Positions 9,099 to 18,674 are shown, counted from the stretch's first letter. The stretch: DNA of 64,000 bases from Propionibacteriaceae bacterium UBA6122 (GCA_002428365.1 DIVW01000001.1:8644-72643); one strand, 5' to 3'. Numbers and translations: made by a program. The notes: a model not told the origin generated them from the sequence alone.

Positions 9099-9832
9099 GC
9101 CAGGTGGTGGCGGTGTTCGGTGGCCGCAGCGAAATCGGACTGGCACTAGCCACCAGGCTGGCACCGGGTTCCGCCGTGGTGCTGGCCGCTCGTCCGGGAT
9201 CGATGGCCGAGGCGGTGGCAGCCTGCCAGGCGGCCGGTGCCCAGAGAGTCGAGATTTTCGACTTCGACGCCGACGACATTGCTGCTCAAGCTGACCTGGT
9301 GACCGCAATCGAGGACCGCGTTGGGCCGATCGACGTGGCGGTGCTGGCCTTCGGGATTCTGGGCGATCAGGCAATCGCTGAGCGCGACTCGGTGGCGGCT
9401 GCCGCACTCCTGCACACCGACTTCATCGCCCAGGCCGGCCTGTTGACCGTGCTGGCACAGCGGATGCGAACCCGCGCCGCTGGCACCTTGGTGGCCTTCT
9501 CCTCTGTCGCCGGGCAGCGAGTTCGGCGAGCCAACTACGTCTACGGCTCGGCCAAGGCCGGGCTGGACGGATTCGCCTCCGGCCTGGCCGATGCCCTGCA
9601 CGGCAGCGGGGTGCACCTGATCATCGCTCGGCCGGGGTTCGTGATCGGCCGGATGACCGCCGGTCTGGACCCGGCACCTTTTTCGTCCACCCCCGATCAG
9701 GTGGCCGATGCGGTCGTGCGCCGCGTCCGGTCTGGGCGTGGGGTGGAGCTGTGGATCCCGTGGCAGTTGCGGGTGATGTTCGCTGTGGCCCGCTTCGTTC
9801 CCCGCGCGCTGTGGCGGCGAATGCCGCGCTGA
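9095..9832 (+). CDS. DprE2-like short-chain dehydrogenase
   Basis: SDR of 245 residues that closely resembles mycobacterial DprE2, the NADH-dependent reductase of the decaprenylphosphoryl-ribose to arabinose epimerisation. Shared features are the cofactor motif GGRSEIG, the phrase SVAGQRVRRANYVYGSAKAGLDGF that contains the YxxxK catalytic pair, and the C-terminal IPWQLRVMFAVARFVPRALWRRMPR-like tail. The partner oxidase DprE1 is not in this window. The GTG start overlaps the gltX stop by 4 bases. A role in cell-wall polyprenyl-sugar metabolism is inferred; another SDR substrate is possible. Confidence 0.75.
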   Translation: MSQVVAVFGGRSEIGLALATRLAPGSAVVLAARPGSMAEAVAACQAAGAQRVEIFDFDADDIAAQADLVTAIEDRVGPIDVAVLAFGILGDQAIAERDSVAAAALLHTDFIAQAGLLTVLAQRMRTRAAGTLVAFSSVAGQRVRRANYVYGSAKAGLDGFASGLADALHGSGVHLIIARPGFVIGRMTAGLDPAPFSSTPDQVADAVVRRVRSGRGVELWIPWQLRVMFAVARFVPRALWRRMPR

Positions 9833-9843
9833 TTGTCGACGGA

Positions 9844-10836
9844 CTACGGGGCCTGGCCGATCTCGATTTCGTCAGGCAGTGCGGGGATTCCAGCCGGGGC
9901 ATCGCCGGTGGAGACGCGAATCAGGACTACGCCGACGACGATCAGCACCCCGCCAATGATCTGCATGCCAGTCGGGATCTCCCCCAAGACAACGGCAGCC
10001 ACCAAGGCTGCGAACAGCACTTCGGACAGACTCACAAAACTCGACAGGCGCTCACCCATCAGCGCGATGCCTGCCACCCCGAGGGCGTAGGCGGCCGCGG
10101 TCGCAAACACCACGACCACCCCGAGCGGAACCCACCACGGCACTAGCGTCCCCATCAGGTCCACCGAAACCAGGGGCGCGGAGTAGGGGAGTAACCCGGA
10201 AGCGATGAGCAGGCCGAGGGCCGCTGCCCCGACCGGCAGCCCGAACGCTGGCAGCGCCAGCGCAGGCAGTTCGGTGCGTCGCGCGCCGAGGGCGAAATAG
10301 GCGGCAGCGCCGGTCATGGCGCCGAGGCCGAACAGGACTCCCAAACCATCAAGTCGGGCACCGCTGAGATCCAGGACGCAGAACAGGCCAGCGACGCTGA
10401 CCGCAGCGCCAGCCAGCACCAGCTTGCTCGGGGCGTGGCGTTGCCGAAGCCAGGCCAACAACACCAACGCCACCGGCGCCATGTATTCGATCAGCAGCGC
10501 CACGCTCACGCTCATTCTCGACACGGCCGCGAAATACATCCCCTGGGCGGTGGCCACAGCCAACACGCCGAAGCTGAGGATCAGCCGCCATTCGGTAATC
10601 AGCAGGCGCAGGCGGCCTCGAATCGACCACAATCCCAGTGGCAACAGCAGTACCGAGGCTGCGCAGACGCGCCAGAAGACCGCGGCCAACGGCGTCCAGC
10701 CAGCATCAAGCAGTGGCCGGACGAAGGCGCCGGAGGTCGCGAAAGCAAGCGAAGCCGCCAAACCGAGCATTAGCCCTGCTGCTGGGTGCATCGAAGTGGG
10801 CGTGGAGGCGACATACTGGGAGGGCACGGGTGGCAT
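9844..10836 (-). CDS. EamA/DMT-family transporter
   Basis: Predicted inner-membrane exporter of about 330 residues with two five-helix EamA repeats, giving about ten membrane segments. Recognisable helices include LMLGLAASLAFATSGAF near the N-terminus and IIGGVLIVVGVVLIRV near the C-terminus. Members of this superfamily export amino acids or other metabolites; the substrate cannot be read from the sequence. The ATG at 10836 is chosen for the upstream GGACGGG; a second ATG at 10791 is possible. Convergent with the DprE2-like gene, with 11 bases between them. Confidence 0.85.
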   Translation of the reverse strand: MPPVPSQYVASTPTSMHPAAGLMLGLAASLAFATSGAFVRPLLDAGWTPLAAVFWRVCAASVLLLPLGLWSIRGRLRLLITEWRLILSFGVLAVATAQGMYFAAVSRMSVSVALLIEYMAPVALVLLAWLRQRHAPSKLVLAGAAVSVAGLFCVLDLSGARLDGLGVLFGLGAMTGAAAYFALGARRTELPALALPAFGLPVGAAALGLLIASGLLPYSAPLVSVDLMGTLVPWWVPLGVVVVFATAAAYALGVAGIALMGERLSSFVSLSEVLFAALVAAVVLGEIPTGMQIIGGVLIVVGVVLIRVSTGDAPAGIPALPDEIEIGQAP

Positions 10837-11013
10837 TCTGCCCGTCCGGAGACCGATTTTGCATCCACGCGGCGTGCGTGGGAGAATCGTCAGGTTGCTC
10901 CGACGAGGACGCCCGCTTGGCGGCCTTGCCGATAAGTCTGGCGCGCGGGTGCCGGGCCCTACCACGACCCAAATCGAAACGGTCATGCGCGGCCCAGAAT
11001 AGGCCCGACACGC

Positions 11014-11030
11014 CCGACCTCGGGGGTCGG
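11014..11030 (+). promoter_or_regulatory. Leader hairpin upstream of rpsJ
   Basis: CCGACC pairs with GGTCGG around TCGGG, 61 bases before rpsJ. The 254-base region from the EamA start to rpsJ holds no gene and should contain the S10 operon promoter, but I see no convincing -35/-10 pair. A leader role, such as S10/L4-type autogenous control, is only a possibility. Confidence 0.25.
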
Positions 11031-11090
11031 AGGAACACGCTCCATCGGTAGATGCAGCCGGTCGAGAAAGACGAGAAGAAGGACGAACCA

Positions 11091-11402
11091 GTGGCGGGAC
11101 AGAAGATCCGGATCAGACTCCGGGCTTACGACCACGAGGTCATTGACTCTTCGGCGAAGAAAATCGTCGACACGGTGACCCGTACCGGCGCCAAGGTGGC
11201 AGGCCCTGTGCCGTTGCCCACCGAGAAGAACGTGTTCTGTGTGATCCGTTCTCCCCACAAGTACAAGGACAGCCGCGAGCACTTTGAGATGCGCACACAT
11301 AAGCGGCTGATCGACATTCTCGACCCGACGCCGAAGACCGTCGACTCGCTGATGCGTCTCGACCTGCCGGCCGGTGTCGACATCGAGATCAAGCTTCCGT
11401 GA
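11091..11402 (+). CDS. rpsJ: 30S ribosomal protein S10
   Basis: Small-subunit protein S10 (also called NusE), which takes part in 30S assembly and transcription antitermination. It has 103 residues, the family length, beginning AGQKIRIRLRAYDHEVID. The GTG at 11091 is preferred over an in-frame ATG 39 bases upstream because the extension is charged and non-family, and because AGAAGGACG lies at the right distance. First gene of the S10 operon. Confidence 0.97.
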   Translation: MAGQKIRIRLRAYDHEVIDSSAKKIVDTVTRTGAKVAGPVPLPTEKNVFCVIRSPHKYKDSREHFEMRTHKRLIDILDPTPKTVDSLMRLDLPAGVDIEIKLP

Positions 11403-11413
11403 GGTCAACTGAG

Positions 11414-12070
11414 ATGAGCGATCAGACTTTGAAGGGGTTGCTGGGCACCAAGCTCGGCATGACCCAGGTATGGGACGCCGACAACAAGGTTGTCCCGGTG
11501 ACCGTCATCCAGGCTGGCCCTTGCGTGGTCACCCAAGTCCGTACCCCCGATGTGGACGGCTATGCCGCCGTCCAGCTGGGTTTTGGTGCGGTCAAGGCTA
11601 AGAACGTCACCAAGCCCGCCGCCGGGCACTTCGAGCGGGCCGGCGTCACTCCGCGCCGGCATCTCGTTGAGCTGCGTACCGCTGATGCCAGCACCTACAC
11701 CCTGGGCCAAGAGCTGAACGCTGATGTGTTCGCCGCCACCGACATCATCGATGTCACCGGCGTGACCAAGGGCAAGGGCACCGCCGGCGTCATGAAGCGA
11801 CACGGCTTCCACGGCCTCCGCGCCAGCCATGGTGTGCACCGCAAGCACCGTTCCCCGGGTTCAATCGGCGCCTGCGCCACCCCCGGCCACGTGTTCAAGG
11901 GCACCAAGATGGCTGGCCGCATGGGCGTCGAAAAGGTGACCGTGCAGAACCTGACCGTCCATGCCGTCGATACCGAGCGCGGGCTGATCCTGGTCAAGGG
12001 CTCCGTGCCCGGGCCCAAGGGGACGCTGGTTGTGCTGCGGACTTCGGCCAAGAAGGGAGCCAAGGCATGA
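11414..12070 (+). CDS. rplC: 50S ribosomal protein L3
   Basis: Early-assembly large-subunit protein near the peptidyl transferase centre. The 218 residues contain GLLGTKLGMTQVWD at the N-terminus and the conserved HGFHGLRASHGVHRKHRSPGS-type loop. The ATG at 11414 is chosen over a GTG at 11399 that overlaps rpsJ. Its stop overlaps rplD as ATGA. Confidence 0.97.
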   Translation: MSDQTLKGLLGTKLGMTQVWDADNKVVPVTVIQAGPCVVTQVRTPDVDGYAAVQLGFGAVKAKNVTKPAAGHFERAGVTPRRHLVELRTADASTYTLGQELNADVFAATDIIDVTGVTKGKGTAGVMKRHGFHGLRASHGVHRKHRSPGSIGACATPGHVFKGTKMAGRMGVEKVTVQNLTVHAVDTERGLILVKGSVPGPKGTLVVLRTSAKKGAKA

Positions 12071-12894
12071 GCGAGACCCGAACCGTAGCTGTGCTGGGCA
12101 CCAAGTCGGCGAAGGCCGAGTTGCCTGGCGCCCTGTTTGACACTCAGTCCAATGTGCCGCTGATCCACCAGGTTGTGGTGGCCCAGCTGGCCGCTGCTCG
12201 CCAGGGCACCCACTCCACCAAGACCCGGGGCGAAGTCTCCGGCGGTGGAGCCAAGCCGTGGCGCCAAAAGGGCACCGGCCGCGCCCGTCAGGGTTCGCGT
12301 CGCTCGCCGCAATGGGTAGGCGGCGGTATCTCGCACGGCCCGCAGCCGCGCAGCTACGCCCAGCGCACCCCGAAGAAGATGATCGCCGCCGCGCTACGCG
12401 GAGCGCTTTCTGATCGGGCCCGGGACGGTCGCATCCACGTGATCGAGTCGATCGTCATCGGCGAGACTCCTTCCACCAAAGCGGCGCTGGCTGCACTGGC
12501 AGAGATCAACGGTGCCAAGCTGCTGGTCGTTCTGGACCGTGACGAGGACGTGGCGTGGCTGAGCCTGCGCAACGTGCCGACCGTGCACGCCCTGGCAGTC
12601 GACCAGCTCAACGCCTACGACGTGCTGGTTAGCGACGACGTGGTGTTCACCACCTCAGCGCTGGCCACCTTCATCGGTGGGCCGCTCAACGGTGCCAGCG
12701 AGGTAACTGTCGTCGAGGCTGCTGCCCCGGAAGTTGAAGAGGCCAAGCCAGTCAAGGCCGCCCCGAAAGCCAAGGCCGTCAAGGCCGAGGCCGCTGAGGT
12801 CGCCGAGGAAGCTGAGGTAAAGCCAGCCAAGGCTGCGCCAAAAGCCAAGGCCGCACCGAAGGCCAAGGCTGAGCCCAAGGAGGAGACGAAGTGA
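12067..12894 (+). CDS. rplD: 50S ribosomal protein L4 with Ala/Lys/Glu-rich tail
   Basis: Large-subunit protein lining the exit tunnel and, in some bacteria, an autogenous regulator of its operon. Residues 1 to about 212 form a normal L4, with the tunnel loop GGGAKPWRQKGTGRARQGS. The last 60 or so residues are a low-complexity tail of KAAPKAKA-type repeats mixed with Glu, making 275 residues against a usual 205-225. The tail is in frame and ends at a proper stop that overlaps the rplW start (GTGA). Confidence 0.96.
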   Translation: MSETRTVAVLGTKSAKAELPGALFDTQSNVPLIHQVVVAQLAAARQGTHSTKTRGEVSGGGAKPWRQKGTGRARQGSRRSPQWVGGGISHGPQPRSYAQRTPKKMIAAALRGALSDRARDGRIHVIESIVIGETPSTKAALAALAEINGAKLLVVLDRDEDVAWLSLRNVPTVHALAVDQLNAYDVLVSDDVVFTTSALATFIGGPLNGASEVTVVEAAAPEVEEAKPVKAAPKAKAVKAEAAEVAEEAEVKPAKAAPKAKAAPKAKAEPKEETK

Positions 12895-13199
12895 GCGACC
12901 TAAAGATCCGCGACCATCGCGACATCCTGCTGGCCCCCGTGGTCAGCGAGAAGGCTTACAGCCTGCTGGACGAGAACAAGTACACGTTCCTGGTTGCTCC
13001 GGACGCCAACAAGACCGAGATCAAGATCGCGGTCGAGGCTGTCTTCGGGGTGAAGGTGGTTGCAGTCAATACCGCCAACCGCCAGGGCAAGCGCAAGCGC
13101 ACCCGAGCTGGGTGGGGCAAGCAAAAGGACACCAAGCGGGCCATTGTGAGCATCGCTGAGGGCCAGCGCATTGACATCTTCTCCGGCGCCATCGCCTGA
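12891..13199 (+). CDS. rplW: 50S ribosomal protein L23
   Basis: Exit-tunnel rim protein that docks trigger factor and the signal recognition particle. It has 102 residues, with the characteristic DILLAPVVSEKAY start and the NKTEIKIAVEAVFGVKV segment. The GTG start overlaps the rplD stop by 4 bases. Confidence 0.97.
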   Translation: MSDLKIRDHRDILLAPVVSEKAYSLLDENKYTFLVAPDANKTEIKIAVEAVFGVKVVAVNTANRQGKRKRTRAGWGKQKDTKRAIVSIAEGQRIDIFSGAIA

Positions 13200-13231
13200 G
13201 CCGCTGGCAGCTGAGATAGGAAAACGAACTC

Positions 13232-14068
<837 letters not shown>

Positions 14069-14089
14069 TAGGACAGGTGAGGTAACAAA

Positions 14090-14371
14090 ATGCCACGCAG
14101 CCTGAAGAAGGGCCCGTTCATCGATGACCATCTGGCCAAGAAGGTGGACGCCCAAAACGAGAAGGGCACCAAGCAGGTCATCAAGACCTGGTCACGGCGC
14201 TCGATGATCTCTCCCGACATGATCGGGCACACCATTGCGGTGCATGACGGCCGCAAGCATGTGCCGGTGTTCGTGACCGAGTCGATGATCGGTCACAAAC
14301 TGGGCGAGTTCGCCCCAACCCGCACTTTCCGCGGGCACATCAAGGACGACAAGAAGTCACGCCGCCGCTGA
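14090..14371 (+). CDS. rpsS: 30S ribosomal protein S19
   Basis: Head protein of the small subunit that contacts S13 and the A-site finger. The 93 residues match the family length, with PRSLKKGPFIDDHL, the SRRSMI segment, and GHKLGEFAPTRTFRGH near the end. A good ribosome-binding site (GGTGAGG) precedes the ATG. Confidence 0.97.
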   Translation: MPRSLKKGPFIDDHLAKKVDAQNEKGTKQVIKTWSRRSMISPDMIGHTIAVHDGRKHVPVFVTESMIGHKLGEFAPTRTFRGHIKDDKKSRRR

Positions 14372-14400
14372 GCGGGCGAGAAGAGGAACTGATTCACATC

Positions 14401-14799
14401 ATGAGCAACAAAGAGCGACCCACTCGTCGCGCCGCCCTGCTCGGGGATCGTCCCGGTTCGTACGCGATTGCCCGCCACGTCCGGATGAGCCCGATGAAGG
14501 TACGACGCGTGATCGACCTCGTGCGCGGGATGGACGTCACCGACGCCCTGAACGTGCTCAAGTTCGCCCCGCAGGCGGCCTCCGAGCCGGTGTACAAGGC
14601 AGTGGCCAGTGCCACCGCCAACGCCGAGAACACTGAAGGCCTTCGGGTCGAGGAACTGTTCGTGTCCCAGGCTTTCGTCGACGAGGGCATGACCCTGCGG
14701 CGGATTCGCCCGCGGGCCAAGGGTTCGGCCAGCCGAATCCTCAAGCGGGCCAGTCACATCACCGTTGTAGTCGAGCCGAAGACCGAGAAGGGAGCCTGA
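14401..14799 (+). CDS. rplV: 50S ribosomal protein L22
   Basis: Exit-tunnel protein; its beta-hairpin is a known macrolide-resistance site. The 132 residues contain ARHVRMSPMKVRRVIDLVRG and the C-terminal hairpin LRRIRPRAKGSASRI. The N-terminal 15 or so residues extend slightly past the compact form, as is common in Actinomycetota. It ends 2 bases before rpsC. Confidence 0.97.
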   Translation: MSNKERPTRRAALLGDRPGSYAIARHVRMSPMKVRRVIDLVRGMDVTDALNVLKFAPQAASEPVYKAVASATANAENTEGLRVEELFVSQAFVDEGMTLRRIRPRAKGSASRILKRASHITVVVEPKTEKGA

Positions 14800-14801
14800 G
14801 C

Positions 14802-15635
14802 ATGGGCCAGAAAATCAACCCCAATGGCTTCCGCCTTGGAATCACCACCGATCACAAGACCCGTTGGTACGCCGACAAGAGCTATGCCGACCTGGTAGCC
14901 GAGGACGTAAAGGTTCGTCGCTACCTGGCCAAGACCCTTGAGCGGGCCGGCATCTCCAGTGTGGAGATTGAGCGTCGCAGCGAGCGGGTGACCATTTTCC
15001 TGTACGCCGCGCGTCCGGGTATCGTCATCGGCCGCAACGGCGCCGAAGCCGAGCGCGTTCGGGCGGCGCTGGAGAAGCTCACCGGCAAGCAGGTTCAGCT
15101 GAACATCCTCGAGGTGAAGAACCCCGAGACCGATGCCCAGCTGGTTGCCCAAGGTGTTGCTGAGCAGCTCGGTGCCCGGGTGGCCTTCCGCCGCGCGATG
15201 CGCAAGGCCCAGCAGAGCGCGATGCGCGCCGGTGCCCTTGGCATCCGGATTCAGTGCTCGGGCCGTCTGGGTGGCGCCGAAATGAGCCGGTCGGAGTTCT
15301 ACCGCGAGGGTCGAGTGCCGCTGCACACCTTGCGCGCTGACATCGACTATGGCTTCTACGAGGCCCGTACGACCTTCGGCCGGATCGGTGTGAAGGTCTG
15401 GATCTACAAGGGCGATGTCTCGGGCAACCGGGCCGAACGTGCTGCTCAGAAGGCGGCACGTCAGGTCGCCGGTGGTGGCCGTGGCCGTCCCGCCCGTGGC
15501 CCGCGTCGCGATAGCGCGCCGGCCCGTGGAGATCGTCCTGAGCGTGGCGGACGCCGTCGCGCCGATGCCGTCGCCGCCGACGCGAGCGCTCCGAGCGCTG
15601 CCGCGCCGGAGGCTGTTGAGAGCGCAGGAGCCTGA
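14802..15635 (+). CDS. rpsC: 30S ribosomal protein S3 with Arg/Gly/Ala-rich tail
   Basis: Small-subunit protein at the mRNA entry channel, with a KH domain. It begins GQKINPNGFRLGI and carries the KH signature VIGRNGAEAERVR. Residues after about 215 form a disordered tail rich in Arg, Gly and Ala, giving 277 residues against a usual 210-235 in bacteria generally. Similar tails occur in other Actinomycetota. AAGGGAG precedes the ATG. Confidence 0.97.
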   Translation: MGQKINPNGFRLGITTDHKTRWYADKSYADLVAEDVKVRRYLAKTLERAGISSVEIERRSERVTIFLYAARPGIVIGRNGAEAERVRAALEKLTGKQVQLNILEVKNPETDAQLVAQGVAEQLGARVAFRRAMRKAQQSAMRAGALGIRIQCSGRLGGAEMSRSEFYREGRVPLHTLRADIDYGFYEARTTFGRIGVKVWIYKGDVSGNRAERAAQKAARQVAGGGRGRPARGPRRDSAPARGDRPERGGRRRADAVAADASAPSAAAPEAVESAGA

Positions 15636-15636
15636 C

Positions 15637-16056
15637 ATGTTGATTCCTCGTCGAGTCAAGCACCGCAAGCAGCATCACCCGAGGCGCAATGGCATGGCCA
15701 AGGGTGGCACCAAGCTGGCTTTCGGTGACTTCGGAATCCAGGCACTCGAGTCCTCCTACCTGACCAACCGTCAGATCGAGAGCGCTCGTATTGCCATGAC
15801 CCGTCACATCAAGCGTGGCGGCAAGGTGTGGATCAACGTCTACCCCGACCGGCCCATGACCAAGCACCCAGCCGAATCGCGGATGGGTTCGGGTAAGGGT
15901 TCGCCGGAGTGGTGGATCGCCAACATCAAGCCCGGACGGGTGCTGTTTGAGTTGTCCGGTGTTGACGAGTCGGTGGCCCGCGAGGCCATGCGCCTGGCGA
16001 TTCACAAGCTGCCGTTCAAGGCTCGCTTCATCAAGCGGGAAGTAGGTGAGATCTGA
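15637..16056 (+). CDS. rplP: 50S ribosomal protein L16
   Basis: Large-subunit protein at the A-site tRNA elbow. It has 139 residues, starting MLIPRRVKHRKQHHPRRNG. The ATG at 15637 lies one base after the rpsC stop and is preceded by CAGGAG; a longer frame inside rpsC is rejected. The stop overlaps rpmC (TGATG). Confidence 0.97.
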   Translation: MLIPRRVKHRKQHHPRRNGMAKGGTKLAFGDFGIQALESSYLTNRQIESARIAMTRHIKRGGKVWINVYPDRPMTKHPAESRMGSGKGSPEWWIANIKPGRVLFELSGVDESVAREAMRLAIHKLPFKARFIKREVGEI

Positions 16057-16286
16057 TGGCCAACATCGTTACGGCCAATGAGCTGCGCGGCCTGAGCCGC
16101 GCGGAGCTCAACGCCAAGGTGACCGAGCTGAAGGAAGAGCTCTTCGGGCTGCGGTTCGCCGCTGCCACCGGACAGTTGGAATCCCACGGTCGGCTGCGCG
16201 AGGCCCGCAAGGACATCGCTCGCATCTACACCGTGTTGCAGGAGCGCAACCTCGGCATCGTGCCAGAGCCGGATGAGGACAAGTGA
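16056..16286 (+). CDS. rpmC: 50S ribosomal protein L29
   Basis: Small helical exit-tunnel rim protein. The 76 residues include ELKEELFGLRFAAATGQLE and RIYTVLQERNLGI, the two conserved helices. The start overlaps the rplP stop by one base. Confidence 0.96.
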   Translation: MANIVTANELRGLSRAELNAKVTELKEELFGLRFAAATGQLESHGRLREARKDIARIYTVLQERNLGIVPEPDEDK

Positions 16287-16291
16287 GTCAG

Positions 16292-16579
16292 ATGAGCGAG
16301 ACTGTGAACAACGAGAGCGGGAACGTCCGCAACGGCGCCCGCAAGGTCCGCGAGGGCATTGTCGTTTCCGACAAGATGGACAAGACCGTCGTCGTGGCCG
16401 TCGAGCAGCGGGTCAAGCACCCGCTGTACGGCAAGGTCATGACCAAGTCGGAGCGCCTCAAGGCGCACGACGAGGCCAATGAGGCCGGCGTCGGTGACCG
16501 CGTACGGGTGATGGAGACCCGCCCGCTCAGCGCTACCAAGCGCTGGCGGCTGGTTGAGGTCCTCGAAAAGGCCAAGTGA
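16292..16579 (+). CDS. rpsQ: 30S ribosomal protein S17
   Basis: Primary 16S rRNA-binding protein of the 30S body. The 95 residues contain the OB-fold segment GIVVSDKMDKTVVVAVEQRVKHPLYGK. Two starts fit: GTG 16283 (GTGA overlap with rpmC) and ATG 16292. The ATG is preferred because the GAGGA upstream is better spaced and family members usually begin MSE. Confidence 0.95.
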   Translation: MSETVNNESGNVRNGARKVREGIVVSDKMDKTVVVAVEQRVKHPLYGKVMTKSERLKAHDEANEAGVGDRVRVMETRPLSATKRWRLVEVLEKAK

Positions 16580-16595
16580 CCAGGAGATATTGCAG

Positions 16596-16964
16596 ATGAT
16601 CCAGCAGGAATCGCGACTGAAGGTCGCCGACAACACCGGTGCGAAGGAACTCCTTTGCATCCGGGTGCTCGGCGGCTCCAAGCGTCGCTACGCCGGCCTG
16701 GGCGACAAGATCGTCGCAACGGTCAAGGACGCCATCCCCGGTGGCAACGTGAAGAAGGGCGAGGTCGTCAAGGCGGTCATCGTCCGTACGGTGAAGGAGA
16801 CCCGTCGTCCCGATGGCTCCTACATCAAGTTCGATGAGAATGCCGCCGTGCTCCTGAAGAACGACGGGGAGCCTCGCGGCACCCGCATCTTCGGTCCGGT
16901 CGGCCGAGAGCTGCGCGAGAAGAAGTACATGCGAATCATCTCGCTGGCGCCGGAGGTGCTGTGA
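16596..16964 (+). CDS. rplN: 50S ribosomal protein L14
   Basis: Large-subunit protein at the inter-subunit interface. The 122 residues start MIQQESRLKVADNTGAKE, the family signature, and end with SLAPEVL. The ATG at 16596 is preferred over an upstream in-frame start overlapping rpsQ, because CAGGAG lies just before it. First gene of the spc group. Confidence 0.97.
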   Translation: MIQQESRLKVADNTGAKELLCIRVLGGSKRRYAGLGDKIVATVKDAIPGGNVKKGEVVKAVIVRTVKETRRPDGSYIKFDENAAVLLKNDGEPRGTRIFGPVGRELREKKYMRIISLAPEVL

Positions 16965-16965
16965 A

Positions 16966-17343
16966 ATGGCAAATTCGTTGCATGTAAAGAAGGGTGACCG
17001 CGTCAAGGTCATCGCCGGCAAAGACAAGGGCCGCATCGGTGAGATCCTCTCCGTTGACCCCAAGGCTGGCCGCGTGGTGGTCCAGGGCGTGAACATCGTC
17101 AAGAAGCACAAGCGTGAAACCCCGAACAACCAGACCCGGCAGAACAATGCTGGCGGGATCATCTCGGTGGAGGCGCCTATCAACGTCTCCAACGTGCAGC
17201 TGGTCGTGAAGGTGGATGGCAAGGAAGTTGTGACCCGAGTCGGGTACCAGCGCGATCAGGTGACCAAGCGTCGTCCTGATGGCACCGAGTACACCGCCGA
17301 GCGCAGCGTCCGCGTCGCCCGCAAGACCGGGAAGGAAATCTGA
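16966..17343 (+). CDS. rplX: 50S ribosomal protein L24
   Basis: Assembly-initiator protein with a KOW motif, seen as KKGDRVKVIAGKDKGRIGEI near the N-terminus. It has 125 residues, slightly above the usual 103-110. It begins one base after the rplN stop and overlaps rplE by one base (TGATG). Confidence 0.97.
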   Translation: MANSLHVKKGDRVKVIAGKDKGRIGEILSVDPKAGRVVVQGVNIVKKHKRETPNNQTRQNNAGGIISVEAPINVSNVQLVVKVDGKEVVTRVGYQRDQVTKRRPDGTEYTAERSVRVARKTGKEI

Positions 17344-17972
17344 TGGCCGCCACCGCGACCAAATCGCTGCCGAGGCTCAAGGAGAAGTACCGCTCCGAGA
17401 TCGCTCCGGCGCTCTACTCTGAGTTCGGTTTCGCCAACGTCATGCAGATCCCTGGTCTGGTCAAGATCGTGGTCAACATGGGCGTTGGCGAAGCTGCCCG
17501 GGACTCCAAGGTCATCGACGCCGCCGTGCGCGATCTGACCGCGATCACCGGCCAGAAGCCGACCGTCACCAAGGCGCGCAAGTCGATCGCGCAGTTCAAA
17601 CTGCGTGAAGGTATGCCGATTGGTTGCCACGTGACCCTTCGCGGCGACCGGATGTGGGAGTTTGCCGATCGGCTGCTCACTTTGGCGCTGCCTCGGATCC
17701 GCGACTTCCGCGGCCTGAGCGCGCGCCAGTTCGACGGTCTGGGCAACTACACCTTCGGTCTGACCGAACAGGTGATGTTCCACGAGATCGACCAGGACCG
17801 GATCGACAAGCTGCGCGGTATGGACATCACTTTCGTGACGACCGCCAAGACCGATGACGAGGGGCGGGCGCTGCTGAAGGCGCTGGGCTTCCCGTTCAAG
17901 GCCCCTGCCGATGAGGTTGCCAAGGCCGTCAAAAAGAAGGGCCCGGCGTTCGCGGGCAAGAGGAAGAAGTGA
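17343..17972 (+). CDS. rplE: 50S ribosomal protein L5
   Basis: 5S rRNA-binding protein of the central protuberance. The 209 residues include KIVVNMGVGEA, the KPTVTKARKSIAQFKLREG segment and FHEIDQDRI. A short N-terminal extension and a Lys-rich C-terminus make it longer than the usual 180-190 residues. Confidence 0.97.
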   Translation: MAATATKSLPRLKEKYRSEIAPALYSEFGFANVMQIPGLVKIVVNMGVGEAARDSKVIDAAVRDLTAITGQKPTVTKARKSIAQFKLREGMPIGCHVTLRGDRMWEFADRLLTLALPRIRDFRGLSARQFDGLGNYTFGLTEQVMFHEIDQDRIDKLRGMDITFVTTAKTDDEGRALLKALGFPFKAPADEVAKAVKKKGPAFAGKRKK

Positions 17973-17980
17973 GCTGAAAT

Positions 17981-18166
17981 ATGGCCAAGACCGCTCTGAA
18001 GGTGAAGCAGGCTCGCAAGCCGAAGTTCGCCGTACGCGCCTACACCCGCTGCAACAAGTGTGGTCGGCCCAAGGCCGTCTACCGCAAGTTCGGCCTGTGC
18101 CGGATCTGCGTCCGCGAACTCGCCCACAAGGGCGAACTGCCGGGCGTCACCAAGTCCTCCTGGTGA
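17981..18166 (+). CDS. rpsZ: 30S ribosomal protein S14, zinc-binding short form
   Basis: Small-subunit head protein. The 61-residue form carries two CxxC pairs (CNKC and CRIC) that bind zinc, so it is the zinc-dependent type rather than the longer zinc-free paralogue that many Actinomycetota induce under zinc limitation. Position between rplE and rpsH is the standard one. Confidence 0.97.
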   Translation: MAKTALKVKQARKPKFAVRAYTRCNKCGRPKAVYRKFGLCRICVRELAHKGELPGVTKSSW

Positions 18167-18248
18167 GTAACTCGACCAGGCCAATCCACAACCCGCTGAA
18201 GGTCCGCAGCTTTGCGGAAACCGCGGCGAGAAAGAGTTATCAACTGCC

Positions 18249-18656
18249 ATGACCATGACCGATCCGATCGCGGACATGCTTACGCGGCTGCGGAACGCCA
18301 ATCAGGCGTACCACGAGTCGACCAGCATGCCGCACAGCAAGATCAAGGTGGGAATCGCCGAAATCCTGAAGACTCAGGGCTACATCGCCGGCTTCGAGGT
18401 GCTCGAACCGGGCGCCGGCGAAGTGGGCAAGACCCTGACGCTGACCCTGAAGTATGGCCAAAACCGGGAGCGTTCGCTCGCTGGGGTGCGCCGTATTTCC
18501 AAGCCAGGCCTGCGCGTCTACGCAAAGTCGACCGCGCTGCCGAAGGTGCTGGGCGGCATGGGAATCGCGATCATCTCTACTTCCCAGGGTCTTTTGACCG
18601 ACAAGGAAGCCAACTCTCGGAGTGTAGGTGGGGAAGTCCTCGCCTACGTCTGGTGA
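18249..18656 (+). CDS. rpsH: 30S ribosomal protein S8
   Basis: 16S rRNA-binding protein and, in enterobacteria, repressor of the spc operon. The 135 residues begin MTMTDPIADMLTRLRNAN and end with the conserved GGEVLAYVW. An internal ATG two codons in is also possible. The 82-base gap from rpsZ is the longest inside this part of the operon. Confidence 0.97.
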   Translation: MTMTDPIADMLTRLRNANQAYHESTSMPHSKIKVGIAEILKTQGYIAGFEVLEPGAGEVGKTLTLTLKYGQNRERSLAGVRRISKPGLRVYAKSTALPKVLGGMGIAIISTSQGLLTDKEANSRSVGGEVLAYVW

Positions 18657-18674
18657 CCGGAAGGAGCTGAACAG

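Noticed and set aside
10837..11090. Riboswitch or ribosomal-protein leader upstream of rpsJ
   Set aside because: Only one short hairpin is clear; nothing matches a known leader type well enough to name.
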